This document shows positions 55,801 to 64,000 of a stretch of DNA of 64,000 nt, piece by piece. The first letter of the stretch is position 1; each line of letters begins with the position of its first letter. Made by a program: the position numbers and the translations under genes. The notes beneath the pieces are model-generated. The model saw nothing but the letters and a program-made list of their open reading frames with translations, was not told the origin of the DNA and did no database searches. Source of the DNA: Melieria omissa (taxonomy: Eukaryota > Arthropoda > Insecta > Diptera > Ulidiidae); the NCBI GenBank assembly GCA_963971225.1, contig OZ020269.1, positions 12,362,701-12,426,700 of the forward strand, given 5' to 3'.

Positions 55801-58800
55801 GTGTGTGCTTGCAGCGACATCGAAATTGAAAACGCATTGCAAGGACATGAGTGAGAGTCCTAGTGACCCAGTAACTCTAACAACAACCGCAACAACAACA
55901 CCAACAAAAACAAGAAACGCCAGCAACCACGACGAATGACCGACCACAACAATAACAACAGCCACAATACAACAAAAACTCAAACACACACACGCGAACA
56001 CATACAAAACCAACAATAACAACAACAACAAAGTACAGCAGCAGCCAGCACAGTTGCAGGCACATCAGCGCTGCCACTCAGTTCATTCGTTCGCTCATCT
56101 GTCGGTTTGTCATTCCATTCCAGTGCATTCCGTTGCATTTGATTCAATTTCACTGCATTCGCTGCCAATTTTCTGACACTTTGACGCCTCGCACTTTCAC
56201 CACACACGCCCAGCGTGCAACTATTACTTTTCCTTTTACCGCAAGTAGCTATTTTCATTTCCACTTTTTCGCCACTCGCCCATTCCCATCGATCATGGCT
56301 CTTGGCTATTTGCCTTCGTTTCGCTTTCTGCCTACAAATACAGCAGCAACTACAACAACAAGTGCTCACTTCATTTCGTTCGCATACGATTTCACTTTTG
56401 TCATCAGCTGTGCGCTGCCTCTGACTGCACCCTGCCGACCGCAAAACTGCATTGTGTGCTGCATCCTGTTTCAGTCGTTGTACGCAACCATGCCCCATCA
56501 CACCAAGCAGTCTGTGGCCAGCATGCGCCAAAGCGGAAATTAAATTTTAATTATCGTTGTTAAGTGGTTTACAATATTTATCGATAGCTTTGCCTCGCTC
56601 CGGAAACGCTGATTGCCCATCATGCTGACATAAGTGTGGACAAACGCTTATTACAGCGATTGACAAATGCTAATACAAACAATGCATGTGTGTGTGTGTG
56701 TGATTTGATCATAGGCCGATGAGATTGCTGCCATTAATTTCCACTGTTGTTCATACTTTGCGGCATATTTTTTATTATTAGTAAATATTGCATTGAAAAA
56801 AGTGTCGATATTTTTACAAAAAATATTATGTAAAATTTAACATTTTCAATAATTTAACTGCTACCAATTTTCAGGCGTGCAAGAATGTGTCAAACCGAAG
56901 GATTCAATCAAATTGCGCAATAAAAATATAAAGCAAAAAGATTTCGACTGTGTTCAACCAGAAAAACCGCTTTAATTTTTTAACTTCTAAATTCTGGTTG
57001 AGTAACATTGAATTAATCGAATCCATCTAAAGAAACATTCAGAGACCAGCTCGGATGGAAGAACAAAATGTTAAATAAGAATTGGAATTTGGACATAAGA
57101 ATTCTGCATTCATTTTTTGTAACATGAAAACTATTTATGGTCCTGGCAGCTAGAACTCTAAACTAACCTATAGACTCAATAAATCATATTAAAAAAATGT
57201 TCAATTGAATACGTTTTCAATATTGAAACGATAAGGCACTCTGTGCTGAATGCTTTTCTATGCACGAATGCTTTTACAAGCATACTTTTAGGCATGCACT
57301 TTGAAGTACTGCAAATTTGGTATAATTCGCTTGGTATAGTCCGATATGGCAAGGATGGTTCGCGAAAGGTGATGAGCTTTGCTAGAACAATCGAGATAGA
57401 AAGTAGGTACAACTGGAATGTGCAAGAAACTTCGGCGCGATAAGAAAACTAGTATAAAAGCAGCAGTGGCAGCGCAAGGGGTCGAGTCTGTGTTGAGCAA
57501 GCAAAGTGGTAACAAGTGTAGATACAAGCGAAGTGTAAATCTGTAAATAAAGTGATTGTTAGTTTCTGACTGCGTTTTGCGCTGAATAATTGAAGTTGTT
57601 TTATTTTCAAACACAATCCAAATGAACCTTGGAAAACTTAGGATTTTCGTAGGTTAGGTTAGGTTAGGTTAGGTTAGGTTAAAGTGGCTGCCTAGGCACG
57701 GGACTTGCCGAAAGACACACTTAGGCCACAAAAAGGACCCATTGTGATACCACGAAAAGGGAGTGATCTGACTTACTGCAAGTTAAGTGCCTATACAAGC
57801 CATTTTGTTTTGTGGATAAAACTTAGCAAGTCCCTAATGTTGACTGATCTAAGGTCATCCAGGTTGTCGAAGAAAGTAAAGCCCAAGGCTTTCCATCTTC
57901 GTATAGAGAGAGCCGGGCAGTGACAGAGGAGGTTTGAGATTGACTCTTCCTCCTCCACATTGTGACAGCTACGGCAAAAGTCCCGACTGTCAAGACCCAA
58001 TCTGTAGGCATGACGGCCAAAGGTACAATGTCCCGTAAGAATCGAGACGATCGTACTGATGTGTTGTCTATTGAGCGAGACAAGAATTCTAGTGCGCCCG
58101 GGGTTTAGATAGGGCCATAGTTGTTTTGTGATTAAGCAAGTGCTCTCCTCCTGCCAACGCTTGTTGGCTATGTTGAAGAAAAGAGAGCAAATTTTAAGTT
58201 TACATGTAGCGAGAGGGATACCTACTGTAATATCAACGCTGTCATCTGGAAGGGTGGTGCCACGTCTAGCGAGCTCATCGGCTATACAGTTTTCCCTAAT
58301 ATGTCTGTGGCCCGGTACCCAAGTCAGAGTGATGTTGTACCTACACCCTAGCTCGTTGAGCAGGGATCGGCAGAGAGAGACCACTTTAGATGTGGTAAAG
58401 GCCTTCTTGAGGGCCTTGATTGCTGCCTGACTGTCCGTGAAGATCTTAACAGTATCACCAGGTAGGTTGTGCTGTTTTAGCAAAGACAGGGCTTTAAAAT
58501 TGTTAGTACTTCCGCTTGGAAGACACTGCAGAAGTTTGGAAGTCGGAAGCAATCTTCCATGGGAGGTTCAACACACAAAACACCACCCCCCACCCTACCT
58601 TCCAACTTGGAGCCGTCTGTGTAGAAGCATACTGTGTAGAAGCATAGAAGCATACTCCAGTTTTAGACACCGTAAAATAGGATTTTCGTAACAATATGAT
58701 TATTATTTGATCTTGTGTGCAGCCTTTGTTTTAACCTTCCATGTTTTAGCTTTATGGCATTGTCGCCTGAGCAAATTAGAGAAATCTCTCCCTTCACATA

Positions 58801-60333
58801 GAAGATGGAGCGATGTAACTTGTTCTTGCTCACAGTTCTTGCATACATATGAGGAGCACATTCCCATACTTTTCAGATCGTATCCAAGAAAGCAATGCCC
58901 CGTTAGGTGCCTAGTGAGGTTACGAAAGGTCTCCAGGTTCAGAATAATAAGTTTGCTGAACACACCTTCTTCGGTGGGGCCTTCTTTCAGTTAGCAGAAT
59001 AGATTCCTAGCCAATTAGTTGCGTAACAGACCTTGTAGTCTATCGTAGCGTATACGTAACATTAATATTTATATCGTAATTAATGTTACTTATACGTCAG
59101 TATCGCATATGGTTCAGCCAACATAATTATAGATAAAGTCTAAGCCATTTTAGATACTTTACTCTGTTATAGAATCTTCTTGTTTTCTATAAACAATAAA
59201 CCAAACAATATTTACAAAATAATTACTGGCCCACTTCCACATTTTCCAAAATCGAAAACCAATTAACAAAAATCACTTAAGCAGAAACATCAAAGAGATC
59301 AATAGAATGTTAAACTATTTCAATAGCTTTTTCATTGAAAAGAAGAATAATAACCGTTGACAATTAAAGACATAGGTTGGACCTACGAAAAGAGGTCACT
59401 TTAATATACAAATCAAAGATATGAATTTGTATTTTTCACAACTCATAGCTTTGTCTTTTTAAGTTAAGGTACCATATATAGATATAGCTCCTTAATGTTG
59501 CGTATCGACGTAAAGTGATCGAATTTGGGCATTTGTAGTCAAATTTAACAGCGACGAAATGTCGTGCTTGAGGACCTCATCCGGCCCAGAAGTCAGCTGT
59601 CATAGAAATCATTTAGTCCGAAAAATTTACAGAGGGCCGTTGCTGTATCATTCAAACGCTCTGCTAAATTACAAAATAACTCATATTTAGAGAAATTTCC
59701 TAAATTTTGATTCCTAAATAGTTGAATTTTATTATTAAAAGTTACTCATACGACTCGTTGAGCACAGAACTGTGACTTGAAAGTAGTATCTGACTAATAT
59801 GTAAGGGAGAAAAATCTATACAAAATATTGGACATTACTTGATCAATGCCAAACTGAATCCATTTACGGACACATGCAGCCATGAACTACAACCGAATAG
59901 CAAAGTTCAAAAGTAATGGTTTCTTAGGAAAGTAAAATTAATTGTTTAAATTTAATTGTTTGAATCCAGAACCATCCCAAACCCATTCTTGTTGTTAACT
60001 TCACAAATGGATCATCGATAAGATTTCATCTGCATTTATTTATGTAAATTATCGACAACATTGTGTATACATTGTGAGTTATTTCCAGAAAGATAACTTC
60101 ACTCTTCATTGACTACAGACTATCTATAAAGTGACTACAAGTCAACCCCAATTTTTTATATAATTAATTGTTGTATTTACCCCGGCAGTGTTGCTGGACG
60201 CTGATGTTGGACCGGTGGTTATGGCCGCGCCCTGAGTTGCTGCCGCTGCCGCCGCGGCCGCCACCTGCCTTATGCTGAGGCAGTTGCAGAGGGGTTTTGT
60301 GACGCCCAATGTGCATAAAGCATTGGACCACAT
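52878..60333 (-). CDS. Drep2: Drep2-like protein (CIDE-N / DNA fragmentation factor-related family)
   Basis: Four exons in transcript order: 60333-60181, 54415-54319, 54252-54079 and 54013-52878. All are GT-AG, with phases 0, 1 and 1, giving 519 aa. The CIDE-N domain spans about residues 54-140 (RPLKIWDSWRNVRKGVVVG, VRVVLECDGTQIEDGEYF, TVLLLLRQGERW). CIDE-N domains pair with each other; the family includes the ICAD/CAD apoptotic nuclease pair. No nuclease motif is seen. The middle is long and low-complexity, with a 13-Gly run near 186-198 and Ser-rich stretches. A conserved C-terminal block (about 415-500: LLLIDQLSVDQKRHLS, GDALRELGVIYNGNYY) is followed by a Glu-rich tail. D. melanogaster Drep2 is a synaptic protein, not a nuclease. 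Start uncertainty: ATG 60333 is the first in-frame ATG after a stop, but an in-frame upstream exon is possible. Drep1/Drep3 are less likely because of the long middle and tail. Confidence 0.85.
54911..55010. repeat. perfect 50-bp tandem duplication
   Basis: 54911-54960 and 54961-55010 are identical by eye (TCGTTTCTTCCTGAAAACTA...CAACAATTCACAG). Perfect identity suggests a very recent event or an assembly artefact. Confidence 0.92.
57242..57613 (+). mobile_element. probable solo LTR, 372 bp
   Basis: It begins TGTGCTG and ends ACA, flanked by CACTC and CAATC, which match at 4 of 5 positions. Inside are a TATAAAAG box (about 57451) followed by a GC-richer start region, and an AATAAAG poly(A)-type signal near 57546, the usual order of an LTR promoter and terminator. 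No internal retrotransposon genes are adjacent. The exact ends are tentative. Confidence 0.5.
57652..58677 (-). mobile_element. 5'-truncated LINE with RNase H domain and TTAGG-type tail
   Basis: TAGGATTTTCGTA at 57639-57651 and 58678-58690 is a 13-bp target duplication. The minus strand has an open frame of about 250 codons with RNase H motifs (IFTDSQAAIKALKKA, LTWVPGHRHIRENCIADELAR) and the C-terminal Cys/His motif (LTGHCTFGRHAYRLGL, FCRSCH, LLCHCPAL). The 3' end carries GGTATCACAATGGGTCC, GGCAGCCAC and then five or more TAACC units. The active-site pattern of RNase H looks partly intact, but the RT domain is absent. Confidence 0.9.
58694..58990 (-). mobile_element. LINE C-terminal remnant
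   Basis: The minus strand reads LTRHLTGHCFLGYDLKSMG, then CKNCEQEQVTSLHLLCEG, the TGHC...C..C...H...C pattern of LINE C-termini. It ends about 90 residues in and abuts the LINE insertion at 57652-58677, which jumped in beside or into it. Confidence 0.7.
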
Positions 60334-61506
60334 TGTATCACTTTTGTTAGCCACGTTTAAATAGGTTTTCGCTTTCTTTAGGTTTTGAAAATTTAGTTAA
60401 CAATCTGAAGTAGTTGGGTTGACGCGTTAGTGTTTTCCTTTGTTTTTTTTAATTTATTTCTTTTTGATAGTTGAGCTTTTAATTTAACTTTAATTTTGTT
60501 ATGGTTATTTGGTATGTTTTAAAATCACCTCCAGTTATATTTATTTAAAAATATATATAAGTATTTGTATTATAATTTATTTTAGTTTAGGTTTGATTTA
60601 GTTTAACTTGTTCTTCACTTAAACTTAGTTAATTATTTTGTTTACTAAATTGTTTATGGCATTAATTTATGATAAATTAATTTAAACTAAATTTGATTGC
60701 CCTCAAATGTGTTTGATTAGATTTTTATTAATGCGTTTAAATATAAACAATTAAACACCATTCAAATTCTTACAATTCGATCACACAATTCACTGTAGGG
60801 TTTTGCTCCGTTTTTTTAATATTTTTTGTTTTAATGTTTTTTTGTTTATAGTTATTTTAAAAAATTAACCAACTTTTTTTAGTCGTTTCATAGAAAATGT
60901 TAACATTAGTAACAAATCGAAAAATCAATCAATGGAAAAAAGCGCTTATCAAAAGAATTCGTTCATACAAAATGTCTGGCATTACAAAAGTTCTTATCGT
61001 CATCAAATATTATAAAAGTTGAGATTTAAACAATACACTTTCACAAGAAGAGTTCACTTAGGCTAATTGGAAATGCTGAATTCTTAGCATATTTTTGTGC
61101 GAGTTAAATGCATTCAATTGCTGTTAAGATTCAACTGAAAATGACAACCACAAAACAGATTAGTTAGATTGATTGATTTTGGATGAAATTGATTTGTTGA
61201 ATGGTGTCGCTAGAGCGTTTTATGCCATTGTTGTGAATTTGTTTAATTTTTGTTCATTAAATGTTACTCATACGCACTGGGCGCTGCTACATTTTGCATA
61301 TTACTTCAGTATTTATTTGTTGGCAAATACTAGATTTCTTTGTTCATTACTTCAAAATAAGTTGTTAGCAATACAGATTGTTTAATCTAATTCAAAACAA
61401 TCCACTTGAATACTTTAAAAGTGTACTGTACTGTAAGTTTACTGTATGAGGTTTGGAAAATGTCAAAATTCTCAAATACTTGAAACATTTTCGATTGAAA
61501 CCATTA
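60334..61506 (-). promoter_or_regulatory. upstream flank of the Drep2-like coding start
   Basis: This is AT-rich DNA immediately 5' of the chosen ATG. It should contain 5' untranslated sequence, an upstream exon or a promoter, but no convincing core-promoter motif could be picked out. Plus-strand T-tracts and TTTAATTT repeats are common. Confidence 0.3.
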
Positions 61507-61514
61507 CTACTCAT

Positions 61515-63395
61515 CAGTGGCGTCCCCACGATTTCGGGAAGGGGGGGGATATGCAAAAAATCCAGTTTAACGCCATTTTTATACTTTCATCTTTGCGTAT
61601 TATTTTTAATATATGTTGAATAAGATTGTGCATACATACATATATGTATACATATAACATAAACTTCTTAAAACAAAATATTTTAGTGACATGTATTTTA
61701 AAGTCAAAAAATCCCAACTAAAAAATTCAACTTTGTTTTGAGTTATTACATATTGAAAACACCTTCTAAAAGAATTACGAAAAACTCAAAAGACGTATTT
61801 TAAAAGGCATAACACTCCAGCTATGTAAAATAAATCCAACATTTACAAAATGTATGACGTTCTGAAATTGAATTATGATAGAAGTGACCATGTTTCCATG
61901 TTTACACACAATTCACCAAAAAAATGTAAGTCAATTTTTTTTTCAAATTTCAACAGCTGATGCAGGGTTGGCATGAAGTCGGCGTTTGATTACTACCTTG
62001 GTGAATAGTCGATACTTTTGGGAACACTGAAAATACAACTATTCTGCGAGAACAAATGCAATGCTGATTTTTTTTAATCATTTATCCTTAACACTTCTGC
62101 GGGCATCCGGTTCTGGCCAGACCATATTGAACTTTGGATCCACTTTAGCAATGTTATAATCAAGCTCATATTTCATGATATCCTTAACTGATCCTTTCTA
62201 AGCACAAAACCCAAAACCATGGTTTGGCCAGACCATGGTGCATTTTCATACAAAATTGCCAGTTATTTTCAGTTTTTTTTGTTATTTTCGACGTAATTAT
62301 TGTCAGAATTGTTTATAAATATTTTTTTATTTTATATATATATTTTCAACAAGGCTTTTCCATCTGACCCGATTTGAAGCATTTTTTTCGTGCTATCCGT
62401 TAATAGTGACATAAATTAGCTGACGCAAAATGTACCTGGTCCCCGTGTTTTTTTCATTCGCCTTGGCGTTTATTCATATTCAAAACACATATTCAAAATT
62501 AATACTTCTCCATTGTATTCATGGTTATGTCCGTGTTTTGGTGTCAATTCAAGTACAATCCTGAAGTGAAGGAAGCATTTGTGGTCTTGTCGAGTCTGGT
62601 TTTTTATCAATTCGATTGGGTGTTTTCTGTGGCAGAGATGAAAAGAAGGGAATGCTATTTTGAGGATCAGGTGGACATTATTTTTGAACTTCGGCGCTGG
62701 AGTTAAATCAGAGAAGAAAATTTCTCTAAAAAAATTGTCTAAGCAATAGCGGAAACTAATGCTTTAGAGCAACGAATTTAAGATATTAAATAATTTGCTG
62801 CTAGAGGTAATAATAACGGTGTTGTCAGTTTCACGCTGTCATTTGGCCTTGAACAAAACCAAGCTTCTGACACTGATAGAAAAAATGGTCGTTTAGATAG
62901 TTCAATGTGAAGATAGCGACACCGAAGACGACAAGGAGAAAGATATCCGGCCAGTTCAGCATGAACAATAACATGTTGAGCATGTTTTGCATAATTTTCT
63001 TTGGCAAAGCAGTTCAGAATTATTGACAGTTTTTTTAATTTCAAAATGAATTCATTGAAGTTGAAACTTGCTATTTACTTAATTATTTTAGTATATTTTC
63101 ACCGTTTTACGTAAAAATAATGTAGGCAAGCAAAAGAAATTATTGTGTTCACACTTTCTGATTTTTTTTTTATATCATTAACAACAATCCTTGACTATCC
63201 TCTTGCTCACATCATGGTCTGGCCAGATCATGGTAGGTTCAATTATTAGGTTTTAAGTGGGTGATTACAGATGAGATAAAGCAAATAGTAAGAATGTTTC
63301 ACAATTCCATATTGTTATATCAAATTGCATAAATGAATTCTTCGACCAAGGGGGGGATCCATCCCCCTAATCCCCCCCCCCTGGGGACGCCACTG
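61515..63395. mobile_element. hAT-type element, 1.88 kb
   Basis: The 8-bp duplication CTACTCAT lies at 61507-61514 and 63396-63403. Inverted ends are CAGTGGCGTCCCCA on both sides, each followed by a run of G (plus strand on the left, C on the right). A second inverted motif (TCTGGCCAGACCAT near 62111 and ATGGTCTGGCCAGA near 63213) lies inside, perhaps from a nested element. Frames at 62521-62706 and 62778-63044 have no recognised transposase domain. Confidence 0.88.
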
Positions 63396-63403
63396 CTACT
63401 CAT

Positions 63404-64000
63404 ACATCTGCATCTGAAATTTATAAATCTGTGTGATTTATTTTGTAGTAATCCACAGCTGTTAACCGTTTTCGGGAGTGCGCCGAATCAATGTTACTCA
63501 TACGCCCCATGTTTGGAAATCTAGGTTATATTTGCATTAGACTCAACTGTGCACAGCGTTCATCTGCAATAAAACCTTACTATCAATGTGTCCTTGAAAC
63601 CAGCACCTAATGTGCATTAAGAAAAACACAACAACAGCATAAAACCTTTCCATCTCTATTGCAACCCACTTTCGTGCGCTGCATTTGCTGCTTCTCTGTG
63701 TTTACCCAAAATTCGTTCGATTTGAAATTTGTTTGATTTGCTGCCGTCGAATTATTCACCTGCGCTGCTGTCGATATTTCGCTCTTGAAACCACATCAAC
63801 ATTTTGCACATTAATACACTTGTATGCTCCTAACGCTGCTCAGCTTTGCTTAATTGTTTAATGAATTTGAATTATTAATTTTGTTTTGTTTGTTCACTTC
63901 TATCGTTTACGTTTCATTACGTCCACTTGACGCGTTGTTTGTTAATTTGCTGGCAATTACAGCGTGTAACAATTTTGATTATGGTGCGTGTGTGTGTGCG
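63404..64000. other. right-end flank, nothing assigned
   Basis: No open frame with recognised similarity, no repeat boundary. The sequence ends in a GTGTGTGTG run. Confidence 0.5.

Larger units (their letters stand above)
54416..60180 (-). other. intron 1 of the Drep2-like gene (5.8 kb)
   Basis: The donor GGG|GTAAAT is at 60180 and the acceptor TTGCAG ends at 54416 (phase 0). It contains a 50-bp tandem duplication, a CA/AAC-rich, moderately GC-rich part (55.4-56.5 kb), a probable solo LTR, one bounded LINE insertion and a second LINE remnant. Overlapping frames at 55.4-56.5 kb on both strands lack recognisable domains. That part could be regulatory or an alternative first exon. 59.0-60.18 kb shows nothing specific. 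Confidence 0.7.

Overview
The window reads as euchromatin of a higher fly (Diptera, Brachycera). The three protein-coding genes match Drosophila families, most introns are 55-80 bp, and the repeats are typical of flies (mariner, hAT, TTAA-type and P-like DNA transposons, and I-like LINEs with an RNase H domain). Intergenic DNA is much looser and richer in transposons than in Drosophila melanogaster, which would suit a tephritid fruit fly. That placement is inference, not proof.

Host genes. Two complete five-exon copies of the Toll-pathway adaptor Myd88 (death domain, linker, TIR domain, basic tail) lie head to tail on the + strand: copy A at 20616-30570 and copy B at 31933-33618. All four introns are in matching positions and phases (1, 0, 1, 2), so they come from a DNA-level tandem duplication. 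On the - strand, converging on them from the right, is a Drep2-like gene (60333 down to 52878) with a CIDE-N domain and a conserved C-terminal block. No other host protein gene or RNA gene could be supported.

Layout. 1-20 kb: AT-rich repeats, two TTAA-flanked (piggyBac-type) elements, degenerate DDE transposon fragments, a tRNA-derived SINE, a mariner, a hAT with a MITE nested in it, and an internally deleted mariner. 20.6-33.6 kb: the Myd88 pair. Intron 1 of copy A is 8.3 kb and holds two nested transposon stacks; intron 1 of copy B is 72 bp. 34.7-40.2 kb: a deletion-derivative transposon, inverted LINE remnants, a young 5'-truncated LINE, and a P-like element with a THAP-domain first part. 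40.2-52.9 kb: simple-sequence DNA, three tandem arrays, one mariner and LINE remnants. 52.9-60.3 kb: the Drep2-like gene, whose 5.8 kb first intron holds a probable solo LTR and LINE pieces. 60.3-64 kb: AT-rich flank with a 1.9 kb hAT element.

Most transposon boundaries were fixed from the sequence by terminal inverted repeats plus target-site duplications (TA, TTAA, 8 bp, or LINE-type 10-16 bp). The most interesting points are the tandem Myd88 pair, a SINE and several LINE fragments that share a 3' end and carry TTAGG-type tails, the P-like element with a spliced THAP domain, the nested transposons, and a 100-bp templated insertion inside a mariner.
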